Origin: Acidimicrobiia bacterium
Lineage (GTDB): Bacteria; Actinomycetota; Acidimicrobiia; Spongiisociales; JAHEDJ01
Assembly: GCA_029210695.1 (NCBI GenBank)
Contig: JARGFH010000003.1
Location: 58,931 to 122,930, forward strand
Length of the DNA: 64,000 bases
Direction: 5' to 3'
A program made the position numbers and the translations under genes. Under the pieces are notes generated by a model. It was not told where the DNA came from. It did not search any database and saw only the letters and a program-made list of their open reading frames with translations. This document shows positions 7,502 through 16,884 of the stretch, piece by piece. Numbering within the stretch: the stretch's first letter is position 1; each line of letters starts with the position of its first letter.

Positions 7502-8139
7502 CCGACACATTTGCACCCGAAGCTGAACAGCCGCCGTCGCGGCGCTGGCTTGGTTTGTTCCTTCTGCTGGTCCCTTTGCTGATCGCCGGTCTGGTCTTCT
7601 GGTGGGGTTTCAACCGTTCTCAACCACATCAATTCAGCGGGTCCGTGATTCAGGGATTGTCCGCCGCGCCGGACTTCACGCTTTCCTCGGATCGCGGTCC
7701 GGTGTCTCTCAGTGACTACGCGGGAAAAGTCGTCATGATCTACTTCGGCTACACGTTCTGTCCCGATGTCTGTCCGACAACATTGGCGGATGCTGCCGCC
7801 GCCGTCGACAGCCTCAGCGAGGATGATGCGGAAGATGTCCAGCTCATCTTCGTGACGATCGACCCGGCCAGGGATACGGCCGATCGGATCGGGGAGTACG
7901 TTCGCCACTTCGACGATCGATTCGTTGGCTTGACCGGCACCGAAGAAGAAATCGGATCGGTGGCCACCCTCTATGGAATCTATTACCGGGCAGGAGAAGG
8001 CTCAGAAGCCACAGGCTATCTGATGGAGCACACGGCGACGCTCCTGGTCATCGATCAGGCCGGTAATCTCAAAATCGTTATCCCATTTGGCGTCGAGGCG
8101 GACGCAATCGCGTCGGATCTCGAATACATGCTGCGATAA
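7498..8139 (+). CDS. SCO1/SenC copper-delivery protein
   Basis: Canonical Sco protein of 213 residues with an N-terminal membrane anchor (about 17-37) and a thioredoxin-like domain outside the membrane. The copper-binding set is complete: C88-P-D-V-C92-P and His178 in the GYLMEHTA segment. Known Sco proteins metallate or reduce the CuA centre of oxidase subunit II. It overlaps the upstream atypical Sco gene by 4 nt and is followed 11 nt later by a PCu(A)C chaperone, forming a copper-insertion module for the nearby ba3 oxidase. Confidence 0.92.
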   Translation: MTDTFAPEAEQPPSRRWLGLFLLLVPLLIAGLVFWWGFNRSQPHQFSGSVIQGLSAAPDFTLSSDRGPVSLSDYAGKVVMIYFGYTFCPDVCPTTLADAAAAVDSLSEDDAEDVQLIFVTIDPARDTADRIGEYVRHFDDRFVGLTGTEEEIGSVATLYGIYYRAGEGSEATGYLMEHTATLLVIDQAGNLKIVIPFGVEADAIASDLEYMLR

Positions 8140-8150
8140 GGAGATCAAGG

Positions 8151-8585
8151 ATGAGAAGCACATGGGTCTGGTCGATGGCTGTGCTTGCTTTGCTCGCCGC
8201 CGCTTGCGGTAGCGGAGCCGACATTGAGGTTGCCGATGTCTGGGGGAGACCGTCACCCTCCGTCGCCACAAACGGTGCGTTCTACATGGTGATCACCAAC
8301 AACACCGAGGTCGCCGACCACCTGGTGGCCGCCTCGTCTCCGGCGTGTGCAGCGGCGGAACTGCACGAGTCGATGATGAACGACGGTGTGATGGGCATGG
8401 CTCAGGTCGGCCCGGCGGGGATCGAGATCCCCGCCAACGGCCAGACGACACTCGAGGTCGGTGGCCTTCACGTCATGTGCATCGACAAGCAAGCGGAATT
8501 TGTTGCTGGAGAGAGATTCGACGTGACCCTCGAGTTCGAGAACGCCGGCACGGTCGAAGTCCAAGCTGAGATAAAGGAAAGCTGA
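8151..8585 (+). CDS. PCu(A)C copper chaperone lipoprotein
   Basis: A 144-residue lipoprotein (lipobox LLAAACG, Cys19) of the DUF461/PCuAC family, which binds Cu(I) extracytoplasmically and inserts it into the CuA site together with Sco. The copper motif is visible as H72 in ELHESM, Met83 in MGM, and the pair H107/M109 in GLHVMC. The ribosome site AAGGAGATCAAGG precedes the ATG. It completes the copper-delivery group downstream of the oxidase. Confidence 0.92.
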   Translation: MRSTWVWSMAVLALLAAACGSGADIEVADVWGRPSPSVATNGAFYMVITNNTEVADHLVAASSPACAAAELHESMMNDGVMGMAQVGPAGIEIPANGQTTLEVGGLHVMCIDKQAEFVAGERFDVTLEFENAGTVEVQAEIKES

Positions 8586-8595
8586 CGTTCTAACA

Positions 8596-8643
8596 TTCTG
8601 GCGTCGAGAAGCGCGCAGCTTTGTCGGGTGTCTGACGCCAGAA
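8596..8643 (+). repeat. 48-bp palindromic element, copy 1 (diverged)
   Basis: Left arm TTCTGGCGTC, right arm CTGACGCCAGAA, spacer with GCGCGC near its start. It is the most diverged of four copies (others at 29028, 30316, 31338), all exactly 48 bp between arm ends. It sits between the PCuAC stop and the ArsC-like start; the latter's ribosome site AGGAG begins just outside the element. Confidence 0.75.
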
Positions 8644-8660
8644 CGAGGAGAAAGGCAGGG

Positions 8661-9059
8661 ATGTTGGTAAAACCCGAAGTTCTGTTCGTCTGCGTTCACA
8701 ACGCCGGGCGTAGCCAGATGGCGGCCGCTTTCCTACGTCACTACGGAGGCGATCGGGTAGTTGTCCGCTCGGCCGGATCGATGCCGGCATCGGAAGTGAA
8801 TGATGTGGCGGTCACCGCGATGGGTGAACTCGGGATCGACCTTATCGGTGCCGTCCCCCGGAAGCTGAGCAATGCGGCGGTCGAGGCCTCGGACGTGGTC
8901 ATCACGATGGGCTGCGGAGACGCCTGCCCGATCTACCCGGGCAAGCGCTATCTCGACTGGGAACTCGAGGACCCTGCCGGGAAATCGGTTGAGGAGATCC
9001 GTCCAATTCGGGATGAGATCAGTCGCCGGGTGAAGCTGTTGCTGGACGAGCTGCTGTAG
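8661..9059 (+). CDS. ArsC-like arsenate reductase / low-molecular-weight phosphatase
   Basis: A 132-residue protein with the P-loop CVHNAGRS (nucleophile C11, R17) and the downstream motif MGCGDACPIYPGKRYLDW carrying C85 and C89, typical of arsenate reductases that use thioredoxin or mycothiol for regeneration. The late Asp-Pro (EDPAGKS) acid loop is present. The ATG at 8661 is preferred over upstream GTG codons because AGGAG and AAAGGCAGGG precede it and the upstream stretch is the palindromic repeat. No arsR or arsenite pump is adjacent, so the arsenate role is a family-based guess; proximity to phosphate genes is noteworthy. Confidence 0.8.
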   Translation: MLVKPEVLFVCVHNAGRSQMAAAFLRHYGGDRVVVRSAGSMPASEVNDVAVTAMGELGIDLIGAVPRKLSNAAVEASDVVITMGCGDACPIYPGKRYLDWELEDPAGKSVEEIRPIRDEISRRVKLLLDELL

Positions 9060-9189
9060 GCGTTGGTGGGAACCCCGTCGCGCTCTCTCCTCACCGAGGG
9101 GGAGTCCCCGTTCTTGCCCCTCCGCCGTGCAGCATCAGCTGCACGCCACCTCCCCCGTCTGCGCCGAGGGAGGAACGCGGTTCTTGACG

Positions 9190-9241
9190 GGAGTTTCGCT
9201 GGGCGAAACTCCAATTTCTTTGGCGCAAAGCGCCGAAGAAA
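9190..9241. repeat. Double-hairpin element, copy 1
   Basis: Hairpin one is GGAGTTTCGC-TGG-GCGAAACTCC (10-bp stem). Hairpin two is TTCTTTGGCGC-AAA-GCGCCGAAGAA (11-bp stem with one G:T pair). The arrangement recurs at 16830-16880. Here it may end transcription from the oxidase/ArsC side just before the PHO box. Confidence 0.65.
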
Positions 9242-9242
9242 C

Positions 9243-9264
9243 GTTCACCGGACGTTCACTTCCA
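9243..9264 (+). promoter_or_regulatory. PHO box (PhoP direct repeats)
   Basis: Two directly repeated 11-nt units starting GTTCACCGGAC and GTTCACTTCCA. In actinobacteria PhoP binds 11-nt direct repeats with a GTTCACC core. It lies about 110 bp upstream of pstS in an operon that also encodes phoP and phoR, implying autoregulation under phosphate limitation. Confidence 0.65.
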
Positions 9265-9375
9265 CGCCACACCCCGGTTAATAGCGTTCTCTAACGTTCT
9301 CGCCGGAGCTACGACGGCTCCCAGGGAGGAGAGATTCTCGATCCACCCCGCACCAAGCCAACCGTGGAGGTTTCG

Positions 9376-10422
9376 ATGTTCAAGAAGCTCAGTACCCTGG
9401 TCGCGTTGATCGCGACATTGGCAGTTGTTGCGGCAGCGTGTGGTGACTCGACGGCGGATACCACCGCAACCCCTACCGACCAGCCCACCACTACCACGCT
9501 CGGGGGGACGGCGACTTCATCGGGTGATGGCATTCTGCCGATGGTTGATCCGTTGGACGTGACGGGTGACATCGCGGCGGCCGGCTCGTCGACGGTGTTC
9601 CCGCTGGTCGAGGCCATGGCCGCCCGGTTCGAGAACGAAGGGTATTCGGGTCAGATCACGATCGACAGTATCGGTTCGGGCGCCGGCTTCGAGCGGTTCT
9701 GTGTTGAGGGCGAATCGGACATTTCGAATGCGTCCCGCCCCATCAAGGATGAAGAGGTTGCCGCGTGTCGGGCGATCGATCGGGATCCGATCGAGATTCG
9801 GCTTGGGACGGACGCGTTGGCGGTGACGGTATCGCCGGGCAACACGTTTGCAACCGACATCACACTCGAGGAGCTGGCGGTGCTGTTCTCGACGGCGGTG
9901 ACCTGGCAGGACGTGCGGGCGGATTGGCCGGCCAATCCGGTTGCCAGGTTCATTCCCGGTACCGACTCGGGGACGTTCGACTACTTCGTTGAGGAGGTCT
10001 TCGACGAGGAGCCGGGTCCGATCCTGGCTGCTGCCGACACGCAGAAGTCCGAAGATGACAATGTGTTGGTGCAGGGCATCACCGCGGACGGTTGTGATGC
10101 TGCCGATGTATCGACCACCTGCGCGGTCGGGTTCTTCGGATACGCCTACTACGCAGAGAACCGGGGTGTGCTGAACGTGCTGGCAGTCGAGGGCGTTGAG
10201 GCAACAGCAGAGGCGGTCGATGCAGGTGAGTATCCCCTGGCGCGCCCGCTGTTCATGTACACGACCGCTTCGATCATCGCGGAAAAACCCCAGGTTGGAG
10301 CGTTCCTCAATTTCGTGCTGACCTACGTGGATGAGGAGATCGGCGAGGTCGGTTACTTCCCCGCCCCGGCAGAAGATCTCGATGCTGCCAGGTCTGCCCT
10401 AGCTGGGGCACTCGGAGAGTAG
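9376..10422 (+). CDS. pstS: Phosphate-binding lipoprotein PstS
   Basis: A 348-residue phosphate ABC-transporter binding protein. It has a lipobox (VAAACGD, Cys22), a Thr-rich linker, then the conserved phosphate-site blocks AAGSSTVFPLVEA and GSGAGFERFC...SNASRPI. It captures phosphate at the cell surface for PstC/PstA. The ATG at 9376 is preceded by GGAGG 6 nt upstream. It is first of a seven-gene operon ending with phoPR and lies behind a PHO box. Confidence 0.95.
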   Translation: MFKKLSTLVALIATLAVVAAACGDSTADTTATPTDQPTTTTLGGTATSSGDGILPMVDPLDVTGDIAAAGSSTVFPLVEAMAARFENEGYSGQITIDSIGSGAGFERFCVEGESDISNASRPIKDEEVAACRAIDRDPIEIRLGTDALAVTVSPGNTFATDITLEELAVLFSTAVTWQDVRADWPANPVARFIPGTDSGTFDYFVEEVFDEEPGPILAAADTQKSEDDNVLVQGITADGCDAADVSTTCAVGFFGYAYYAENRGVLNVLAVEGVEATAEAVDAGEYPLARPLFMYTTASIIAEKPQVGAFLNFVLTYVDEEIGEVGYFPAPAEDLDAARSALAGALGE

Positions 10423-10440
10423 AAAGAGAACCCACGATGG

Positions 10441-11457
10441 GTGAGTGTTCCTCCAGACCTCACCCATCGGGTTATCCGAGCAAGGGAGACGGGCACGACC
10501 AGCACTAACGAAACTGACGGGACTATCGACCTGACCAGGCGGTCGCGCCCGATCGAGGCCGCCATACAGGGGTCCTTGTTTCTCGCCGGCATGATTTCGA
10601 TCCTGACCACGATCGGGATCGTCGTTGTCCTGGGCCGCGAAGCCCTGCTGTTCTTTCAGACGAAAGAAGTGACGCTCGGTGAGTTCTTCAGTTCGACGAC
10701 CTGGGAGCCACAGATTCTCGAGTTCGGGATCTGGCCGCTTGTTCGGTCAACGCTCATGGTCAGCCTCATCGCGATTCTGGTGGCGGTACCGCTTGGCCTG
10801 GCTGCGGCCATCTACCTAAGCGAATACGCCTCGGATCGTGCCCGCGGCCTGCTGAAGCCCGTACTTGAGGTGCTGGCCGGCATCCCGACCGTCGTCTACG
10901 GCTATTTTGCTCTCACGTTCGTGACTCCCATTCTGCGATCGCTCCTCGGCGTTTCGCTGGTCGAAATCTTCAATGTGGCGTCTGCCGGGATCGTGGTGGG
11001 AATTCTGATCATTCCACTCGTCAGCTCGATGAGCGAGGACGCTCTCCACGCAGTGCCCCTCTCCTTGCGCGAGGCAGCCCATGGTCTCGGTGCCACCAAA
11101 CTCGAGGTGTCCCTGCGGGTGGTGCTTCCCGCCGCCCTCTCCGGCATCACAGCCGCAGTTGTGGTCTCGGTGTCGAGGGCAATCGGCGAAACGATGGTGG
11201 TAGCGATAGCGGCAGGTGCCGCGCCGCGCAATTGGAATCTCGGCAAGGACGGTCTGTTCAGCACGGTGCTCAATCCGTTCATCTCAGGCGAGACGATGAC
11301 CGGACACATCGTCCGGATCTCGGGAGGCGACCTCAGCTACAACTCCATCGACTACAACAGCGTGTTCGCCATCGGCCTCATGCTGTTCCTGATGACGCTG
11401 TCTCTGAACATGCTGAGCCGCCGGTTCGTGGCCAGATTCCGCGAGGTCTACGAATGA
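10441..11457 (+). CDS. pstC: Phosphate ABC transporter permease PstC
   Basis: A 338-residue inner-membrane permease with six helices and the binding-protein-dependent transport signature: EAAHGLGATKLEVSLRVVLPAAL is the EAA loop that contacts PstB. It begins 18 nt after pstS. The start codon is taken as GTG 10441 for lack of a better one; the first 35 residues are polar, and a start further in is possible. Its stop overlaps the pstA ATG (ATGA). Confidence 0.93.
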   Translation: MSVPPDLTHRVIRARETGTTSTNETDGTIDLTRRSRPIEAAIQGSLFLAGMISILTTIGIVVVLGREALLFFQTKEVTLGEFFSSTTWEPQILEFGIWPLVRSTLMVSLIAILVAVPLGLAAAIYLSEYASDRARGLLKPVLEVLAGIPTVVYGYFALTFVTPILRSLLGVSLVEIFNVASAGIVVGILIIPLVSSMSEDALHAVPLSLREAAHGLGATKLEVSLRVVLPAALSGITAAVVVSVSRAIGETMVVAIAAGAAPRNWNLGKDGLFSTVLNPFISGETMTGHIVRISGGDLSYNSIDYNSVFAIGLMLFLMTLSLNMLSRRFVARFREVYE

Positions 11458-12805
11458 GCGCCGGAGGGTTCCCGGAGGGGGTTCAACTCGATGGCCAGAT
11501 CAGCCGGCGGCGCAGGCGTGGCGCCTACCTCCGGCTGTCATTTCTGGCGTCGCTGATCGTTGCGGTATTCGCGCTGTTGACCTTGCTGTACCACATCGTG
11601 AACAGTGCGTTCGGTCTGGTCGCCCTCGAGAGCGAAGTGGCGCCGGCAGCTCTGGTGGAGTCGCTCGGCCTCGACTCCACCTCATCCGCTCTGGTCGACC
11701 TGTCCAAGGACGACCTCGTCACGGTGCTGCGCACCAACATCAACAACAACGTCGGTCGGAGCCTGGAACGGGACCAGCGTTTCTACGACGATCGGCTCGT
11801 GTTCGAGACGCAAGCGAAATGGGACGAATTGTGTGCCCGTGCCGTGGATCGTCCCGCGGGTTGTTCGTCCGGCGCACGGGAACGGGACAACGTATACGCG
11901 CTCATCGTCGAGCAAATCGTCCAGCCGAGAGTGCAGGAGACCTGGTTGCTCTTCGATTCGATTTTCCACCGTGCCGAGATCGAAGAGAGGGCGGCTGCGC
12001 TCTACCCCAGCGCCGACCTCATCTTCCGCTCGTGGCTCTCGGTCGATTTCGTGACAAGTCCGCAATCCCCCCAGGCAGAGATCGCCGGGGTGCGCACTGC
12101 CATCCTGGGTTCACTGTGGATCGTCGGCGTTACGATCCTCTTCTCGTTCCCGGTCGGCGTGGGCGCCGCGGTCTACCTGGAGGAGTACGCCCGGGACACC
12201 CGCCTGAATCGCCTGGTCCAGACCAACATAAACAATCTGGCCGGGGTGCCCTCGATCATCTACGGGATGCTCGGCCTGGCCATCTTCGTCCGCGTGCTCC
12301 AGGCATTCACCAGCGGCGCCGCCTTCGGCGGAGTCGACGGCGTCACCGCCAACGGCCGAACCGTTGTTTCTGCAGGGCTGACGCTGGGTTTGCTGATTCT
12401 CCCCATCATCATCATCAACGCCCAGGAGGCGATCCGGGCCGTCCCTCAGTCGTTGCGGTCGGCGGGAATGGCGCTGGGCGCTTCGCAGTGGCAGACAATC
12501 CGTGCCCACGTTCTGCCGAATGCGATCCCGGGAATTCTCACCGGCGCGATCCTGGCCGTCGCAAGGGCATTGGGTGAAACCGCGCCACTTGTCGTCGTCG
12601 GCGCATCGACGTTCATTACTGCTGATCCGACCGGGCCATTCTCCAAATTCACCGCGCTTCCCATTCAGATCTTCCAGTGGACGTCCCGACCTCAGGACGA
12701 GTTCCGCAATATCGCGGCCGCCGCGATCATTGTGCTTCTCGTGCTGCTGCTGCTGCTAAACGCCACTGCGATCGTTCTCCGCAATCGCTACGCAAGGAGG
12801 GTTTG

Positions 12806-12806
<1 letters not shown>
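11454..12806 (+). CDS. pstA: Phosphate permease PstA with large insertion
   Basis: PstA is usually about 280-300 residues; this one has 450. Helix one (about 25-48) is followed by an insert of roughly 150-170 residues (about 50-215), polar and helix-rich, containing a Cys pair (RAVDRPAGC region), and then the normal permease domain with the EAA loop ([20 protein letters not shown]). With the first helix leading outward, the insert should be extracytoplasmic, facing PstS. The 4-nt overlaps with pstC and pstB show it is in the normal operon place. The function of the insert is unknown. Confidence 0.9.
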
Positions 12807-13632
<826 letters not shown>

Positions 13633-13636
<4 letters not shown>

Positions 13637-14316
13637 CCCAGCCTCGCCGGCACTTCCATCAGGAACTCGAGAGGCTCGTTGAGCGACTGGTCTTCATGGC
13701 CGACCTGGCAGAGCAGGCGGTCGGGAAGGCGGTGCTGGCCCTCGTCTTGGACGACGCGGTCCTTGCCGATCAGGTCGTCGCAGAAGACCAGGCTATCGAC
13801 GACCTCTATATGGCAATCCATCAGGAGTGGTTGGAGACGATGGCGCTGCAGACGCCTGTCGCCATCGATTTGCGCTTGATGTCGGTGATCCTGCACGTCG
13901 ATGTGACCCTCGAGCGCATGGGCGATCAGGCGACCAACGTGGCCAAGGTGGTTCATGCCATCGAGGGCCTGCCACGAGAGCCGATGATCCTCGAGCATGT
14001 TCGTGAGATGGGCGACCTGGTCCAGCCAATGGTCAGCACCGCCATGGACGCACTAGTCCAGCGAGACCTCAACCTCGCTCTCCGAGTGCCGGAGATGGAC
14101 GAACCGGTCAACCGGCTGAATCGGAGTATGGCCCGTGAGATCGCCAACTGTGGCCGGGATCTCGACCTCCTCGAATGGGCGGTACCGATGCTGATGGTTG
14201 CCCGTGCGCTGGAGCGAGTGGGCGATCAAGCAGTCGATATCGCCGAGCAGGTTGCCTTTCTGATCACGGGCGAGTTTCAGGAGTTCACCAGGCCAGACGG
14301 CGATGATGCTCACTGA
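13633..14316 (+). CDS. phoU: Phosphate signalling protein PhoU
   Basis: A 227-residue all-helical protein with two PhoU repeats, each having a metal-binding E/DxxxD-type helix: [16 protein letters not shown] and [16 protein letters not shown]. PhoU links the state of PstB to the PhoR kinase and represses the pho response when phosphate is sufficient. It overlaps pstB by 4 nt and phoP by 14 nt. A second PhoU-like gene lies on the opposite strand at 16885. Confidence 0.93.
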
Positions 14317-15004
14317 ATCCCCCCCGCTGGTCCTCGTCGTCGAGGACGAAGAGGCGCTGGCCGATTCAATCCGCTACAACCTCGAGCGGGAGGGCTATTC
14401 GGTCGAGATAGCGGCCGACGGCAGGACGGCAGTGCGGAGGTTCCGCGCCGCTCATCACGATCTCGTGCTTCTCGACCTGATGCTGCCCGGGATGTCGGGG
14501 TTTGACGTGTGCCGGACCCTTCGAGCCGAGTCCATCGTCCCGATCATCATCGTCACGGCGAAGGACAGCGAAGCCGACGCCGTCGCAGGGCTCGAGATCG
14601 GCGCGGATGACTACGTGAAGAAGCCGTTCTCGATGCGCGAGCTGCTTAGCCGAGTGCGCGCCAATCTGCGCCGAGCGTCGCTCGGAGTGTCGGCCGACGC
14701 GGAGGTTCTGGAGAGCGCATCACTCAGACTCGACATCGATCGCCACGAGCTCGAGGTCAGGGGCCTGCCTGTTGAACTTCGTCCGAAGGAGTTCGATCTT
14801 CTGGAGGCATTGCTACGTCGAAATGGGCGCCTCGCCACACGGCAAGCCCTCATCGAAGACGTATGGGGGCCCGGGTATTTCGGGGACACGAAGACTCTGG
14901 ACGTGCACGTAAAGCGCTTGCGCCACAAGATCGAGACCGATCCCAATTCTCCGGCCCTGATCCTGACGGTGCGCGGTCTCGGCTACAAGCTGCTCGATGA
15001 CTGA
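14303..15004 (+). CDS. phoP: PhoP/PhoB-type response regulator
   Basis: OmpR-family regulator of 233 residues: receiver domain with acidic pocket (VVEDEE), phospho-acceptor Asp58 (LLDLMLPG), switch residues and Lys in VKKPFS, then a C-terminal winged helix (RPKEFDLLEALLRRNG ... VDVHVKRLRHKIE type). By position directly after pst-phoU and before a sensor kinase it is the phosphate response regulator, expected to bind the PHO box at 9243. ATG 14303 or 14306 are both possible. Confidence 0.9.
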   Translation: MMLTESPPLVLVVEDEEALADSIRYNLEREGYSVEIAADGRTAVRRFRAAHHDLVLLDLMLPGMSGFDVCRTLRAESIVPIIIVTAKDSEADAVAGLEIGADDYVKKPFSMRELLSRVRANLRRASLGVSADAEVLESASLRLDIDRHELEVRGLPVELRPKEFDLLEALLRRNGRLATRQALIEDVWGPGYFGDTKTLDVHVKRLRHKIETDPNSPALILTVRGLGYKLLDD

Positions 15005-16727
15005 ATCGCCCACCCGAATCAGGCGCGGGCACCGGCCGACACTCGCCCGCCGTCTGCTCGTTTGGTATGCCCTCGCAGTCGTCGTCCTCCTGCTCGTCCT
15101 CGGCGTCGTTATCAACGAACGGACGGGAGATCTCCTGATTGAAGAACTCACCAACTTGCTAAAGGAAGAGGCGGAAGTGGTGCGGTTCTCGTTGGAACAG
15201 TCGCCATCCATCCGGGAGGACACCGTTGCGCTCGGTGACAGAATCGAGACGCGTATCACCGTAATCGCAGCCGACGGAACGGTGCTCGCAGACTCGCGCT
15301 CGGACCCGGCCGAGATGGAGAATCACGGGACACGCCCCGAAGTGATAGCCGCCCTGGCAGGGGAACTGGGGGTCGATTCGCGTCTCAGCGAAACGGTCGG
15401 TGTCTCGTTTCGATATGTTGCGCTCCCGGTGGCGGACGGACTGATCTACAGGCTGTCGGTTCCGTTGACCGAGGTCGAGGAGTCATTGAGCCGGCTTCGC
15501 TTTTCGATCGTTGGGAGCGCCCTCCTCATGAGTTTGATCGGGGTGGCCACGGTGTGGCTGGTGGCGGCCAGGATTTCCCGCCCGCTCGGTGAGATCACCG
15601 ACGCCGTCTCCCAGATTGCGGATGGCGACGCGTCCGGGCGTCTGCCGGCGCCGCGCCTCGCCGAGTCGGCGCGATTGGCTCAGTCTGTCGAACGGATGGC
15701 CGGTGAGCTCCAGCGGAAGGTCGCCGACGCTGAGGATGCCCGCAGCCTGCGGGATGACGTCCTGTCTGCATTGCCGGAAGCGCTGGTCCTGATCGACGCC
15801 GGTGGATCGGTTGTCTACGCCAACCAGCCGGCCAAGGCGCTGTTCGGAGCACCGGCCGGTGTGAGCGGGCTGGCGCCCTCGTCGGCGAAGCGAGCCGCAG
15901 AAAGCGCCCTGGCAACTGCCCGGACGCAACAAGATGAGTTCACTGCAGGTGTGCCGCCCCAGGTTTATGCCGTCACGGTTCTCCCGCTCGAGAAGGGTCG
16001 AATGGTCTTGTTGGTCGCCCGGGACATGACGGAGTCCAAACGGGTGGAGTCCATGCGGCGGGATTTCGTGGCCGACGCGTCGCATGAGCTGAAGACGCCG
16101 GTCGCGGCCATTCGGGCTGGTGCCGAAACGATTCTCCGTGCGGTCGACGACGACCCGGCGGCGGTGACGCGGTTCGCCGAACAGATCGACCGGATTGCCA
16201 TCCGGCTCGGCCGCCTGGTTTCCGATTTGCTCGATCTCTCGCGACTAGAGGGTGAGCTGCCGATCGTCGAGCTAGTCCGGCTCGACCGGTTGATCGAGGA
16301 TGAGGTCGCGGCGATTCGATCGGATGCTGATAGACGCCAGATCGAGCTGATCCTGCGCCTCGATGGAGTCGAAGCGTTGGCCAACGCCGACGACCTGCGG
16401 CTCGGCTTCAGGAACCTGCTCGATAATGCCCTTCGTTACACGCCTGCGGGTGGAACAGTGAGGATTGCGGCCCGCCGGGAGGGTGGAGAGGCGGTGCTCG
16501 AGGTGAGAGACTCCGGAATCGGGATTCCCAGCCGGGATTTGCCCCGTATCTTCGAGAGGTTCTACCGGGTGGATGCGGCCCGCTCGCGAGAAACTGGGGG
16601 TACCGGTCTGGGGTTGGCAATCGTCAAGCATGTCACCGAGCGGCACGGTGGTTCGGTTGAGGTTGCGAGTGAACTGGGGCGGGGGTCGACGTTCACCATC
16701 CGGCTTCCACTGCCCGATTTGGCGTAG
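14997..16727 (+). CDS. phoR: Phosphate sensor histidine kinase PhoR
   Basis: A 576-residue membrane kinase. Two helices (about 22-42 and 170-190) flank a short extracytoplasmic domain, followed by HAMP (about 190-245), PAS (about 252-345), HisKA with phospho-acceptor His363 (DASHELKTP) and a HATPase domain with N, G1 (DSGIGIP) and G2 (GGTGLGLAIV) boxes. It overlaps phoP by 8 nt, completing the pstSCAB-phoU-phoPR operon. Confidence 0.93.
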   Translation: MTESPTRIRRGHRPTLARRLLVWYALAVVVLLLVLGVVINERTGDLLIEELTNLLKEEAEVVRFSLEQSPSIREDTVALGDRIETRITVIAADGTVLADSRSDPAEMENHGTRPEVIAALAGELGVDSRLSETVGVSFRYVALPVADGLIYRLSVPLTEVEESLSRLRFSIVGSALLMSLIGVATVWLVAARISRPLGEITDAVSQIADGDASGRLPAPRLAESARLAQSVERMAGELQRKVADAEDARSLRDDVLSALPEALVLIDAGGSVVYANQPAKALFGAPAGVSGLAPSSAKRAAESALATARTQQDEFTAGVPPQVYAVTVLPLEKGRMVLLVARDMTESKRVESMRRDFVADASHELKTPVAAIRAGAETILRAVDDDPAAVTRFAEQIDRIAIRLGRLVSDLLDLSRLEGELPIVELVRLDRLIEDEVAAIRSDADRRQIELILRLDGVEALANADDLRLGFRNLLDNALRYTPAGGTVRIAARREGGEAVLEVRDSGIGIPSRDLPRIFERFYRVDAARSRETGGTGLGLAIVKHVTERHGGSVEVASELGRGSTFTIRLPLPDLA

Positions 16728-16829
16728 ATGGGGTGCCGGGTGTGGTGTGGTGCAAGGTGCAATGTGGGCCGATTGTCGCAAAGCGAAACGGGTATTCTCG
16801 GGTTTCGCGGTGCCCGGTGGGTATGGGGG

Positions 16830-16880
16830 GAGTTTCGCAAAGCGAAACTCGAATTTGCCGGGCACGAAGTGCCCGGCAAA
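16830..16880. repeat. Double-hairpin element, copy 2; bidirectional terminator
   Basis: Hairpin one is GAGTTTCGC-AAA-GCGAAACTC; hairpin two is a perfect 12-bp stem TTTGCCGGGCAC-GAA-GTGCCCGGCAAA. The first hairpin and the AATTT that follows are shared with 9190-9241, the second stem is not. It separates the convergent phoR and PhoU-like genes. The preceding stretch 16732-16766 shows a weak 7-nt periodicity around GGTG. Confidence 0.7.
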
Positions 16881-16884
16881 CGGC

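Larger units (their letters stand above)
9060..9375. other. Regulatory/repeat-rich intergenic region before pstS
   Basis: This 316-bp gap holds no gene I can support. It contains a perfect 8-bp hairpin CGTGCAGC-ATCA-GCTGCACG (9126-9145) between C-rich tracts, a double-hairpin element (9190-9241), a PHO box (9243-9264) and the pstS ribosome site GGAGG (9366-9370). Confidence 0.6.

Noticed and set aside
16732..16766. Further heptamer array of GGTG-type units
   Set aside because: A 7-nt register can be drawn, but units are too degenerate and G/T-rich to separate from low complexity.
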